A DNA stretch of 64,000 nt from Dyadobacter psychrophilus (GTDB lineage: Bacteria; Bacteroidota; Bacteroidia; Cytophagales; Spirosomataceae): NCBI RefSeq assembly GCF_900167945.1, contig NZ_FUZA01000001.1, positions 1,426,001 to 1,490,000 on the forward strand. Reading direction: 5' to 3'. How positions within the stretch are numbered: position 1 is the first letter of the stretch; each line of letters opens with the position of its first letter. This document shows positions 50,689 to 59,677 of the stretch, one piece after another. The position numbers and the translations under genes were made by a program. A model generated the notes under the pieces. It saw only the letters and a list, made by a program, of their open reading frames with translations, was not told the DNA's origin and did not search any database.

Positions 50689-51252
50689 ATGATGTTACTA
50701 ACAACGCTTATCTTGTCCTTTGCAATTTTTTCAACGCAAAAAGAACATAAGGAACCTGATCATATGAAATCTGAGATAATTGTCATCAAAGATCTGGACG
50801 CAAATGCGAAGCCATATGCGTATTTCAGTCTGGCAACTGGAAAAGCCGTTTCCGCCGACGATGCCAAAACTGCAAACTGGGACATTGCATTCAGCAAAAC
50901 AACCATTGCGGTAAACAGCGGCAGCAGCGGCCCGGGCCAGGCAGGCGCGCAAGTTGTTGAGCAGCCTTTTGAGTCGATAACCGACGCTCCCAAAGACGGA
51001 TATAAATCGGATCACGACGATACATTCGCCATTCCCGGAGGAAGCGGAAATTCGTGGTATAAATACGATATGAGTGTGCACGCAATTAGACCGATTGTCG
51101 GAAGGACGCTTTTGGTAAAAACGTCGGACGGTAAATATGCCAAAGTGCAGATCATTAGTTATTACAAAGGTGCACCCGAAGAAGTGCCGACGGAAGAGTC
51201 CAGCTATTTCACTTTTCGCTATGCCTTAGCAGACGAAAGCGGTAAATTTTAG
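50689..51252 (+). CDS. second, short HmuY-family protein
   Basis: A 187-residue protein with a short hydrophobic N-terminus (LLTTLILSFAIFS) and an HmuY-like domain: VIKDLDANAKPYAYFSLATGK, NWDIAFSKTTIAVNSGS, WYKYDMSVHAIRPIVGRTLLVKTSDGKYAKVQIISYY, and a C-terminal SSYFTFRYAL. There is no lipobox cysteine, so it may be released or periplasmic, in contrast to its lipid-anchored neighbour. It follows that gene by 35 bp and ends at a terminator. Confidence 0.88.
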   Translation: MMLLTTLILSFAIFSTQKEHKEPDHMKSEIIVIKDLDANAKPYAYFSLATGKAVSADDAKTANWDIAFSKTTIAVNSGSSGPGQAGAQVVEQPFESITDAPKDGYKSDHDDTFAIPGGSGNSWYKYDMSVHAIRPIVGRTLLVKTSDGKYAKVQIISYYKGAPEEVPTEESSYFTFRYALADESGKF

Positions 51253-51266
51253 GTTCAGCAGGTCAG

Positions 51267-51303
51267 GCCCGGAAAGTTTTGAAGCTTTCCGGGCTTTTTT
51301 ATT
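51267..51303 (+). terminator. intrinsic terminator of the heme-uptake operon
   Basis: GCCCGGAAAG (51267-51276) and CTTTCCGGGC (51285-51294) form a perfect 10-bp stem with an 8-base loop and a T run. It overlaps the end of the convergent minus-strand gene by a few bases. Confidence 0.9.
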
Positions 51304-51910
51304 TAGCGGCATATTTCCACATCCGGATTTTCCCTTCTTCCAGCCACTCCACAGACGTGGCAATTCTCCTTTCTCTCGTTGCCTCTGTTTTTGCCTCGGT
51401 AACCCACATGACGTATTCCTTCTTTTGGGAATAGGAGAAGTTATCAAAGGTCTGCCGCGCTTTCGACGTCATTGCATTCAGAAAATATTCCGGAACTTCA
51501 AGCTCCTTATTTACAGCGGGTTTTGGTTCACGGGCGATCTTTACGCCGCTGTCGATCAGTTGCATGGATTGGACAATAAAATCGCCAAGGACCGACTCAT
51601 CCGGCAGATCGTCAATTTTCTGAATTTTTCCAAGATGCCCCATCGCAGCTTTTTCGCCCAATGCCAGCAAATTGTTAGGATCAGAGAGCCGGGAACCGTG
51701 CCAGAATCCCAGCGAACAATGCTGCTTAAACGATGCCATACTGCAAAGTATACTTCCCTTATATTCAAAATGCGGGAAGCTCCATTTCATGGTTTCCGTT
51801 GCGTCGGGACAGTAAATGTGAACCAGCTCGCGCAGGTAAGTGAGAATGGGAATAGCAAAATCCGCAGACTTCAAAATGTAAGTGTCTATCCTCGGATCCG
51901 TCTTTTTCAT
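51299..51910 (-). CDS. YdeI/OmpD-associated family protein (DUF1801 plus OmdA-type domain)
   Basis: A 203-residue cytoplasmic protein. The N-terminal half is DUF1801-like (YLRELVHIYCPDATETMKWSFPHFEYKGSILCSMASFKQH begins a frataxin-like fold); the C-terminal part has the bacteriocin-protection/OmdA pattern VPEYFLNAMTSKARQTFDNFSYSQKKEYVMWVTEAKTEATRERRI. E. coli YdeI has been linked to peptide resistance, but the function is not certain. It starts 4 bp after the GNAT-SRPBCC fusion gene. Confidence 0.9.
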   Translation of the reverse strand: MKKTDPRIDTYILKSADFAIPILTYLRELVHIYCPDATETMKWSFPHFEYKGSILCSMASFKQHCSLGFWHGSRLSDPNNLLALGEKAAMGHLGKIQKIDDLPDESVLGDFIVQSMQLIDSGVKIAREPKPAVNKELEVPEYFLNAMTSKARQTFDNFSYSQKKEYVMWVTEAKTEATRERRIATSVEWLEEGKIRMWKYAAK

Positions 51911-51914
51911 GTGT

Positions 51915-52955
51915 TTATTTTTCCAAAAGTCCTTTCAAATTGTTCAATCCGTCCTGGAAATCCTTTCCGACAGACTCTTCCATTCCCATAAACGGAAGCA
52001 TTACGTTCATGGGTATAGGCATCGAACCCGAGAAGCCCCACTTCACCTTCGTGGCACTCGGATCAACCTCCTCCGTGATCATATAAGCGTCATTAGTGCT
52101 TTCAAAAGGCTCAATGAACCTGAGTTGCGTGTCTACGCGCTCGCCTTCCGTTATTTTTGTAATCTCCTGTTCACCCTTTCCTACATCCTCATTCCCCTCC
52201 CACATGGACGTAAAGCCCACTGTTCCGTCTGTTCCCGAGTAATCCTTCTTGATGTTCGGATCTTTTCCCATCCAGACACTCCAGTTGTCCTGGTTTTTCA
52301 GGGATTTAATGTATTCGAAAACCTGGGATTTAGGGCGGTTAATGATGACTTCCCTTTCAACTGCGTAATCTTTTGGCATAATGAACGCCGCAACGAGGAC
52401 AATAGCAATTAGTCCCAGGATAACGTAGAGCACTTTTTTCATACGGGATTTTTTTTGAGGTGAATAAATAAATTTAAACTTGACTTCATCAAGATCTTCT
52501 ATGCGCTCTGCATTGACCATTCCGGCCTTTTCCAGAACCCGGATCGACGCGGCATTATCAACATTCACATAAGCAATAACCTGCTTTGCATTCAGCGTTT
52601 GCTTTGCAAAATGGATGAGCCCGCGTGCAATCTCAGTCGCAATCCCCTTCCCCCAATGCTCTTCCATAATCCGGTAACCAATCTCGGCCTCGCTTCCATC
52701 CATATCGAGTTTTGCCGTACCAATTAATTCGCCGGAATAACGGCCTTCAATTAAGTATCTTCCCAGGAAAGTGTCATTTCCATACTCAGCCAGAAAAGTG
52801 CGCAGCATTTTGTCTGACTCCTGACGGTCCAGCGCGTGTCCCGTCACATATTTCATTACATTATCATTATTGCTCAACCTGAAATATTTGTCCCCGTCCG
52901 CTGCGGTCATTTTGGTCAACACGAAATTTTCCGTGCTTATGGTTTTAACTTTCAT
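51915..52955 (-). CDS. GNAT acetyltransferase fused to a membrane-anchored SRPBCC domain
   Basis: A 346-residue fusion. Residues 1-165 are a RimJ/RimL-type GNAT domain (FVLTKMTAADGDKYFRL, then the acetyl-CoA loop MEEHWGKGIATEIARGLI and NVDNAASIRVLEKAGM). Residues 172-192 are one membrane helix (KKVLYVILGLIAIVLVAAFIM). Residues 195-346 are an SRPBCC/START-like domain (AVEREVIINRPKSQVFEYIKSLKNQDNWSVW). The SRPBCC part with its helix looks like a complete separate protein starting at an internal ATG (52442), so a recent in-frame fusion, or independent internal start, is possible. I chose the ATG at 52955 rather than a TTG at 52964. Confidence 0.88.
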   Translation of the reverse strand: MKVKTISTENFVLTKMTAADGDKYFRLSNNDNVMKYVTGHALDRQESDKMLRTFLAEYGNDTFLGRYLIEGRYSGELIGTAKLDMDGSEAEIGYRIMEEHWGKGIATEIARGLIHFAKQTLNAKQVIAYVNVDNAASIRVLEKAGMVNAERIEDLDEVKFKFIYSPQKKSRMKKVLYVILGLIAIVLVAAFIMPKDYAVEREVIINRPKSQVFEYIKSLKNQDNWSVWMGKDPNIKKDYSGTDGTVGFTSMWEGNEDVGKGEQEITKITEGERVDTQLRFIEPFESTNDAYMITEEVDPSATKVKWGFSGSMPIPMNVMLPFMGMEESVGKDFQDGLNNLKGLLEK

Positions 52956-53114
52956 TAGGGCCAAACGTAGATTACTTCTCTAAATATACTTTGTTTCCCA
53001 AATAAGTCACATTATTCCCTCCTTGTAATTTTATAAAATTCAAAGGAAAAATTTCAAATTCAGCGAGATTTATCAACTTTTTTGCTAATTAACAGTCATT
53101 AACAATTGATAAAA

Positions 53115-53145
53115 TTTGTGGTATACATTTGAATTATTATATTTG
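53115..53145 (+). promoter_or_regulatory. consensus Bacteroidota promoter
   Basis: TTTG at 53115-53118, exactly 19 bases, then TATATTTG at 53138-53145, a full consensus match. It lies about 100 bp before the small secreted-protein ORF at 53249. The rest of the 293-bp gap from 52956 to 53248 is AT-rich; I see no gene in it. Confidence 0.6.
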
Positions 53146-53248
53146 GCAGTAAGCATCAATTTATTAAGATTCCTTTCCATTATTCCCAATCATTCTTGAA
53201 TTCATTATAAAAGTATGGATTTTTCAATGTTCTGATTAAATCAGCATC

Positions 53249-53665
53249 ATGACAAAAAGAACTTTTGTATTGTTTTTCAGCCTAATTCACTTTCTGGCTC
53301 TCTCGCTGTCCGCAAAGCAGCCGGCTACGCTGTGCAAGCTTGATTACGGAACCGGATTCTCGCCCTATTCAGTTGAAACTAGCGTTGAATCGGCAGATGT
53401 GGTGATTTTGGACGACACAATTGATCCAAACCGCACCATCATAAAGGCAGATGGATGCAAATGGCGCGAGAATTTATCAAAGCTGCTTCGGCACCGCCAT
53501 TCCAGTTACCGGTTCGCTTCTTTTGAAACCGTTGTTTTTTCAAATTACTTTTTTCTACGCAAGCCCGGGTTTATCCGTGAAAGTTTACTATCGGTAAATT
53601 TCAGTGACAGGAACATTGTGCTTCCTGGTTATTACGGCTTTCTGCACCGCCTCTGCCCATTCTAA
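53249..53665 (+). CDS. hypothetical secreted protein (138 aa)
   Basis: An orphan ORF with a clear signal peptide (TKRTFVLFFSLIHFLALSLSAK). The remainder has two cysteines (C29 and C70) and a basic middle (ENLSKLLRHRHSSYRF), and ends HRLCPF. I recognise no family. A consensus promoter about 100 bp upstream supports transcription. It lies alone between the minus-strand fusion gene and the efflux operon. Coding status is moderate. Confidence 0.5.
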   Translation: MTKRTFVLFFSLIHFLALSLSAKQPATLCKLDYGTGFSPYSVETSVESADVVILDDTIDPNRTIIKADGCKWRENLSKLLRHRHSSYRFASFETVVFSNYFFLRKPGFIRESLLSVNFSDRNIVLPGYYGFLHRLCPF

Positions 53666-53832
53666 TTTCTCATTGTGCGTGTTATGTTTTGATTACTGAC
53701 GGACAGGTTCACTGTGCCTAAAAAGCGCTGTTTATCTGCCCCGGATCAGCACATATATCTTGTTGGCCACCCCGCCATCATTAGGCTATTCCTATCCCCA
53801 AAATCCATTATCACATTAACGATCAACTTATT

Positions 53833-54981
53833 ATGAAAAATTTCAGATGGTTTCTGCTTGCCTTGTCATGCGTGTTTGCGTATGGATGTACTTCGGAAGG
53901 TGCGAGTGAAGCTAAAAAAGAAACCGCTATCCCAACCATTCCCGTTACGGAGTTAGTCCCTCAGAAAACCGAAGTGCACCGCGAATATGTGGGTGACATT
54001 CACGCTGTCAGGAATGTTGAAATATATGCCCGTGTCAAAGGTTATCTCGAAGAGGTTTATGTAGACGAGGGTAAAGAAGTAAGAAAAGGACAAACATTGT
54101 TCAGAATAAACAATGAGGAATATCAGGCGCAGCTAGCCTCAGCCAAGGCGAACCTTCAAAGCGCCATCGCAGAAGCCAAAGGTGCTGAACTTGAATTGAA
54201 AAGGGTAAAACTGCTGGTTGAAAAAAATGTGATTGCTAAATCGGAAGTAGAAGTTGCAGAAGCAAAACTGGCGGCTGTGAACGCAAGGATCGAGGAAGCA
54301 CGTTCTGAAAAATCCAAAGCAGCCATTCACCTGGCCCAAACAGAAATAAAAGCACCTTTCGACGGCATAGTAGACCGTATTCCGCATAAAATGGGCAGCC
54401 TGATTGACGAGGGAACCTTGCTGACAACGCTTTCGGATACGAAAAGTGTTTTTGCGTATTTCAATGTTTCTGAAAATGAATACCTGGAATATGTGAAAGC
54501 ACGCGGAAAAGCAGAAAGTGCAACAGTGGTGGAACTCGAACTGGCGGACGGTTCTTATTTCAAACAAAAAGGAACAGTGGAAACAATGGAAGGCGCTTTC
54601 GACGAAGGAACTGGCTCTATTGCTTTCAGGGCGCGCTTTCAGAATCCCGAAAAATTGCTGAAACACGGATCCACCGGCACCATCAGACTCACGAACACGG
54701 TGGAAAATGCGATCCTTGTTCCGCAGAAAGCCGCTTTTGAAATACAGGATAAGAATTTTGTATATGTGCTGGGAAAAGATAATGTGATCAAAACGCGCAG
54801 TTTTGTCCCAAAATCGAGGTTAGCCGGATATTATGTGGTGAAGTCAGGTTTGCAATCAGGGGAAACCATTGTGTATGAAGGACTTCAGGGATTGAAGGAC
54901 GGGGCGACCATTACGCCTAAAAACATTCCGCTTGACAGCCTGAACGTGAAAGCAGCAAAAATAGAGCTGACCGCACGCTAG
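53833..54981 (+). CDS. RND efflux periplasmic adaptor (membrane fusion protein), lipoprotein
   Basis: A 382-residue AcrA/MexA-type adaptor with a lipobox (VFAYGC, C19). Order: beta-barrel start VHREYVGDIHAVRNVEIYARVKGYLEEVYVDEGKEVRKGQ (lipoyl half, about 48-85), an alpha-hairpin (about 95-160, coiled coil QLASAKANLQSAIAEAKGAELELKRVK), second lipoyl half (IKAPFDGIVDRI) and C-terminal barrel. It links the inner-membrane pump to the outer-membrane channel. First gene of a three-gene efflux operon. Confidence 0.96.
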   Translation: MKNFRWFLLALSCVFAYGCTSEGASEAKKETAIPTIPVTELVPQKTEVHREYVGDIHAVRNVEIYARVKGYLEEVYVDEGKEVRKGQTLFRINNEEYQAQLASAKANLQSAIAEAKGAELELKRVKLLVEKNVIAKSEVEVAEAKLAAVNARIEEARSEKSKAAIHLAQTEIKAPFDGIVDRIPHKMGSLIDEGTLLTTLSDTKSVFAYFNVSENEYLEYVKARGKAESATVVELELADGSYFKQKGTVETMEGAFDEGTGSIAFRARFQNPEKLLKHGSTGTIRLTNTVENAILVPQKAAFEIQDKNFVYVLGKDNVIKTRSFVPKSRLAGYYVVKSGLQSGETIVYEGLQGLKDGATITPKNIPLDSLNVKAAKIELTAR

Positions 54982-55011
54982 GGTTCATTTTTCTCACCTG
55001 AATTTCAAATC

Positions 55012-58000
55012 ATGTTTCAAAAATTTATAGAGCGGCCCGTGTTATCACTGGTCATCTCGATCTTCATAACCCTACTCGGGCTTTTTGCGCTCGTAGACTT
55101 ACCCGTTTCACAATTTCCGGACATTGTGCCGCCTTCGGTCGTTGTAACCGCAACCTACACCGGTGCCAATTCCGAGGTTGGTGTGGACGCCGTTGCTGTT
55201 CCGCTCGAACGCGCCATCAATGGTGTGCCCGGCATGACCTACATGACCAGCGTGTCTGGTAATGATGGTGTTACAACCATTACAATTTCCTTTAATGTTG
55301 GGATTGACCCGGATCTGGCAGCGGTAAACGTGCAAAATCGCGTTCAGACCGTGATTGACGAGCTCCCCGAAGAAGTAATCAAGGCGGGAGTTACCACCGA
55401 AAAAGAAGTGAACAGTATGCTCATGTATCTGGACATTATGAGTTCGGATACATCTGTGGCTGAGGACTTTGTATATAATTTCGCAGACATTAACCTGCTC
55501 AAAGAGCTGAAAAGGATCGATGGCGTGGGCCGCGCCGTGATTATGGGTAGCCGTGATTATTCCATGCGTGTTTGGTTAAAGCCCGACCGTATGAATGGTT
55601 ACAATATTTCGGCAGATGATGTGGTTAAGGCGATCCGTGAACAGAATGTTGTGGCTGCTCCTGGTAAAACGGGAGTAAGTTCGGGCCGCGAGGTGCAGGC
55701 GTTGCAATATGTGTTGAAATATACCGGAAAGTTGTTTGAGCCAGCCCAGTATGAAAATATCGTCTTACGCTCCAATCCGGACGGCTCCATGCTGAAATTG
55801 AAGGATGTGGCTGATATTGAGTTTGGTACGCTGGAATATGATATGGCTTCCAAGTCCAATGGTAAGCCTTCGGCGTCCATCATGTTGAAACAGCGCCCGG
55901 GTTCCAATGCGCAGGAAGTAATTGCCAATGTGAAAAAGAAAGTGGCTGAACTAAAAGCCACCACCTTCCCTCCCGGCATGGATTATATGGTTTCGTATGA
56001 CGTTTCCCGCTTCCTCGACGCGTCCATTCATGAGGTTGTGCGCACGCTGATCGAAGCATTTATTCTGGTAATCATCATTGTTTACATATTCCTGCAAGAT
56101 TTCCGCTCCACGCTGATTCCCGCGCTTGCGGTGCCAGTTGCATTGATCGGAACGTTTGCATTTATGCAGTTATTCGGGTTTTCGATCAACCTTTTAACAT
56201 TGTTTGCGCTTGTCCTTGCGATTGGGATTGTGGTGGATAATGCCATTGTCGTCGTCGAGGCCGTCCATGCGAAGATGGCCGAAAAGCACCTGGATGCCCG
56301 CGAAGCAACCATAGAATCGATGAAAGAAATGAGCGGCGCGATCATCGCGATCACGCTGGTAATGTCGGCGGTTTTTGTTCCGGTTGCGTTTATGTCTGGC
56401 CCGGTCGGGATTTTCTATCGTCAATTCTCGATTACACTCGCCATTTCCATTGTCATTTCCGGGATCAATGCGTTGACATTAACCCCTGCGCTTTGCGCCT
56501 TAATGTTGAAAAATACCCACGGACAACCGTCAAAGAACACATTACTAGACAGATTTTTTGCAGGATTCAACAAAGGTTACGACGGGATTTCAGCGAAATA
56601 CAGAAAGCTGCTTGGCTTGATCGTTAATCGAAGAGTGATCACAATCGGGCTGCTATTAGCATTCTGCGTTGCGACTTACGGCATCAACACCGTCCTTCCA
56701 ACAGGCTTTATTCCCACAGAAGATCAGGGCGTTATCAATGTAAATGTTACCACGCCTGTTGCTGCCACCGTTGAAAGGACGGAGGCCGTTTTGGACGAAA
56801 TACAAAAAGTAGCACAGGGATTGGAAGCTGTCGAGTCCGTTTCGTCACTTTCAGGGTACAGCCTGATCACGGAATCTGCGGGTTCTTCATACGGTATGGC
56901 CATGATCAACCTGAAACCCTGGGATGAGCGGACGGTGTCTGTTCAGGATATTATTTCCGAAATGGAGGCGAAAACCAAGCATATTACTGACGCGGAAATC
57001 CAGTTTTTCCCTCCGCCCACCGTCCCCGGATTTGGTAATTCAAGTGGTTTTGAGCTTCGCGTGCAGGACCGCACAGGCAGTGATGATCTGCAAAAAACCG
57101 CAGAGATCACCAACAAATTTGTAAAAGACCTGATGGACTCGCCGGAAATAGCAAGTGCATTCAGCAGCTTCGACGCGAGTTTTCCGCAATATATGATTCA
57201 CGTTGATCCGGATATAGCTGCAAAAAAGGGCGTTTCGGTGGATGTAGCGATGAGCACTTTACAGACATTGATCGGCAGTTTGTACGCTTCGAACTTTATC
57301 CGTTTCGGGCAAATGTATAAAGTGATGGTCCAGGCTGATCCGAGTTTCAGGAAAAATCCTGAGGACATTTTGAAGCTTTATGTAAAGAATAACCGCGGCG
57401 AAATGGTGCCGTTCTCGACATTCATCCGCCTCGAAAGGGTTTATGGACCAGAGTTGCTGACGCGCTATAATATGTACACTTCTGCCATGATCAATGGTGA
57501 TGCGGCGCCGGGTTATAGCTCCGGGGATGCCATTAAGGCGGTTGAGCGTGTTGCTGCCACCAGCCTGCCACGAGGTTTCACATATGAATGGTCGGGAATG
57601 ACGCGAGAGGAAATCCTGTCAGGCGACCAGGCGATTTACATTTTTGGCATCTGTCTCATCTTCGTTTATCTGCTGCTGGCAGCGCAGTATGAAAGCTTCC
57701 TGTTGCCGTTGCCTGTTATACTTTCCCTGCCGACGGGGATCTTCGGAGCATTCCTCGCATTGAAATTGATGGGATTGGAAAACAACATTTACGCGCAGGT
57801 TTCGCTCGTCATGCTCATTGGGTTATTGGGTAAAAATGCAATTCTGATTGTAGAATACGCGATAATCAGGCAAAAAGAAGGACGTTCTGTGATTGAAGCG
57901 GCATTGGAAGGCGCCACGGAACGGCTTCGCCCGATCCTCATGACTTCACTCGCATTTGTAGCCGGACTTATTCCATTAGTAATGGCCTCAGGTGCCGGCG

Positions 58001-58164
58001 CGATCGGAAACAGGTCTATCGGGACCGCTGCTGCTGGCGGGATGCTGATCGGAACATTGTTCGGGGTGATTATAATCCCTGGATTGTATGTGCTGTTCGC
58101 AAGTATGGTCAGACCTAAAAAACCGAAAGTGACGAAGCAACACGCGGAAGTCGTTTTGGAATAA
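55012..58164 (+). CDS. RND multidrug efflux permease (HAE1 family, AcrB-like)
   Basis: A 1050-residue proton-driven pump with twelve helices and two large periplasmic loops. Typical features: FIERPVLSLVISIFITLLGLFAL at helix 1, LPVSQFPDIVPPSVVVTATYTGA, helix 4 region GIVVDNAIVVVEAV with the proton-relay aspartates, AVFVPVAFMSGPVG, and LLGKNAILIVEYAI in the second half. It exports hydrophobic or amphiphilic compounds. It follows the adaptor gene by 30 bp and precedes the outer-membrane channel gene. Substrates cannot be predicted. Confidence 0.97.
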   Translation: MFQKFIERPVLSLVISIFITLLGLFALVDLPVSQFPDIVPPSVVVTATYTGANSEVGVDAVAVPLERAINGVPGMTYMTSVSGNDGVTTITISFNVGIDPDLAAVNVQNRVQTVIDELPEEVIKAGVTTEKEVNSMLMYLDIMSSDTSVAEDFVYNFADINLLKELKRIDGVGRAVIMGSRDYSMRVWLKPDRMNGYNISADDVVKAIREQNVVAAPGKTGVSSGREVQALQYVLKYTGKLFEPAQYENIVLRSNPDGSMLKLKDVADIEFGTLEYDMASKSNGKPSASIMLKQRPGSNAQEVIANVKKKVAELKATTFPPGMDYMVSYDVSRFLDASIHEVVRTLIEAFILVIIIVYIFLQDFRSTLIPALAVPVALIGTFAFMQLFGFSINLLTLFALVLAIGIVVDNAIVVVEAVHAKMAEKHLDAREATIESMKEMSGAIIAITLVMSAVFVPVAFMSGPVGIFYRQFSITLAISIVISGINALTLTPALCALMLKNTHGQPSKNTLLDRFFAGFNKGYDGISAKYRKLLGLIVNRRVITIGLLLAFCVATYGINTVLPTGFIPTEDQGVINVNVTTPVAATVERTEAVLDEIQKVAQGLEAVESVSSLSGYSLITESAGSSYGMAMINLKPWDERTVSVQDIISEMEAKTKHITDAEIQFFPPPTVPGFGNSSGFELRVQDRTGSDDLQKTAEITNKFVKDLMDSPEIASAFSSFDASFPQYMIHVDPDIAAKKGVSVDVAMSTLQTLIGSLYASNFIRFGQMYKVMVQADPSFRKNPEDILKLYVKNNRGEMVPFSTFIRLERVYGPELLTRYNMYTSAMINGDAAPGYSSGDAIKAVERVAATSLPRGFTYEWSGMTREEILSGDQAIYIFGICLIFVYLLLAAQYESFLLPLPVILSLPTGIFGAFLALKLMGLENNIYAQVSLVMLIGLLGKNAILIVEYAIIRQKEGRSVIEAALEGATERLRPILMTSLAFVAGLIPLVMASGAGAIGNRSIGTAAAGGMLIGTLFGVIIIPGLYVLFASMVRPKKPKVTKQHAEVVLE

Positions 58165-58170
58165 TCATTT

Positions 58171-58198
58171 GGCAGCCGGGCAAACTGCTTCGGCTGCC
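58171..58198. other. hairpin between efflux pump and outer-membrane channel genes
   Basis: GGCAGCCG (58171-58178) and CGGCTGCC (58191-58198) form a perfect 8-bp GC-rich stem with a 12-base loop, with no T run. It lies 6 bp after the pump stop and could stabilise mRNA or reduce readthrough into the channel gene. Confidence 0.55.
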
Positions 58199-58218
58199 TT
58201 CTCACAGATTTTAGATTA

Positions 58219-59661
58219 ATGAAAACATATAAAATTATATATAACCTTCTGCTCGCAGGTGCACTTTCAGGTGTAGCTGGGTGCAAGCTTACGCAGCCCA
58301 TTGAGCAGAAAGCGCGCATTGCTGCGCCTCAGACATTCGCCGGCCAAATCGATTCAACGGGCATAGCAGCCATTCAGTGGAAATCATTTTTTAAAGATGC
58401 CCAACTGGTGGCGCTGATCGATACGGCTCTTCAAAACAATCTGGATCTCAGAATTGCTGCGCAACGGATTGAAATGGCCAGAACAAACATTCTAGCAGCA
58501 CAAGGCGCATTACTTCCTTCCGTCTCGGCGGAAGTGACCGGTGGAGGCCGGAAATTCGGCGATTACACCATGGACGGCGTGGGAAACTACGATACGAATT
58601 TCTCAGATAACATTGACGCGAACCGCCGACTCCCCGCTCCTTTCCTACCCGACTATTTTGTTGGATTGAGAAGCGCCTGGGAAATCGACATCTGGGGCAA
58701 GCTGAAAACGCAAAAAAAAGCGGCCTATAACCGCTTGCTGGCCACTGAAAAAGCACGCCATGCAATCGTTACTGGCCTTATTGCAGAAATTGCAAGTGCA
58801 TATTACGAGCTGATCGCGCTGGATACTGAAATGGCGATCATTCAGAAGAACATTGCCTTGCAACAGTCGGCAGTGGAGACCATCAAGATCCAGAAAGAGG
58901 GCGGCCGGGCTAACGAGCTAGGCGTGCAACAGCTTAGCGCACAATTATTCAATACACAAAGTCTTGAAGTTGAAAAACAACAAGAGATCATTGAATCTGA
59001 AAATAAACTCAATTTGCTGCTGGGGCGGTTTCCGCAGCCCATTGTGCGCAGCACGATTTTAGAACAAACATTACCCCAAACCGCCCAGGCGGGAGTTCCT
59101 GCCAATATGCTGAGAAGACGACCGGACATTCAGCAAGCCCAGTTTGACCTCCTTGCCAATTATTCTGAGCAGCAGGCAGCGCAACTGGCGTTCCTGCCGT
59201 CATTAAACATTACTGCATTTCTTGGTTTTAATTCATTCAAAAGCAATTTGCTCCTCAATCCCGGCTCCATCGCCTATAACGCGATCGGAGGGCTTGCTGC
59301 ACCACTTTTGAATAGGAAAGCATTGAAAGCGGGGCAAAAAAGAACCGAGGCCGCAAGCTTAGAAGCATTGTACACTTATAACAGAGCTGTCCTCACTGGT
59401 TTCAAGGAAGTAAGCACGAGTCTGAAAAAGCTGGAAAACAACAGAAAAGTCAATGACTTCAAAACCCAGGAAGTGGAAGTATTGCAGCAAGCCGTGGTTA
59501 CCTCAAAAGACTTGTTTGCAACAGGTTATGCATCTTACCTGGAAGTGATCACCGCGCAACGAAGCGTTTTGGAAGCTGAGCTGTCGCTAACGGATGTTCA
59601 GAAGAACCAATATCTGGCTTTAATAGAATTATATCGCTCGCTAGGCGGCGGTTGGGAATAA
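58219..59661 (+). CDS. outer-membrane efflux channel, NodT/OprM family lipoprotein
   Basis: A 480-residue TolC-like channel. The lipobox is in SGVAGC (C22). The two repeated OEP domains follow (about 60-260 and 275-475): LVALIDTALQNNLDLRIAAQRIEMAR, SAWEIDIWGKLKTQKKAAY, VPANMLRRRPDIQQAQFDLLA, and the end SYLEVITAQRSVLEAELSLTDVQKNQYLALIELYRSLGGGW. It completes the tripartite export system with the two upstream genes. It is convergent with the TonB receptor gene, 16 bp apart. Confidence 0.96.
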   Translation: MKTYKIIYNLLLAGALSGVAGCKLTQPIEQKARIAAPQTFAGQIDSTGIAAIQWKSFFKDAQLVALIDTALQNNLDLRIAAQRIEMARTNILAAQGALLPSVSAEVTGGGRKFGDYTMDGVGNYDTNFSDNIDANRRLPAPFLPDYFVGLRSAWEIDIWGKLKTQKKAAYNRLLATEKARHAIVTGLIAEIASAYYELIALDTEMAIIQKNIALQQSAVETIKIQKEGGRANELGVQQLSAQLFNTQSLEVEKQQEIIESENKLNLLLGRFPQPIVRSTILEQTLPQTAQAGVPANMLRRRPDIQQAQFDLLANYSEQQAAQLAFLPSLNITAFLGFNSFKSNLLLNPGSIAYNAIGGLAAPLLNRKALKAGQKRTEAASLEALYTYNRAVLTGFKEVSTSLKKLENNRKVNDFKTQEVEVLQQAVVTSKDLFATGYASYLEVITAQRSVLEAELSLTDVQKNQYLALIELYRSLGGGWE

Positions 59662-59677
59662 TGATTACTACTAATCT

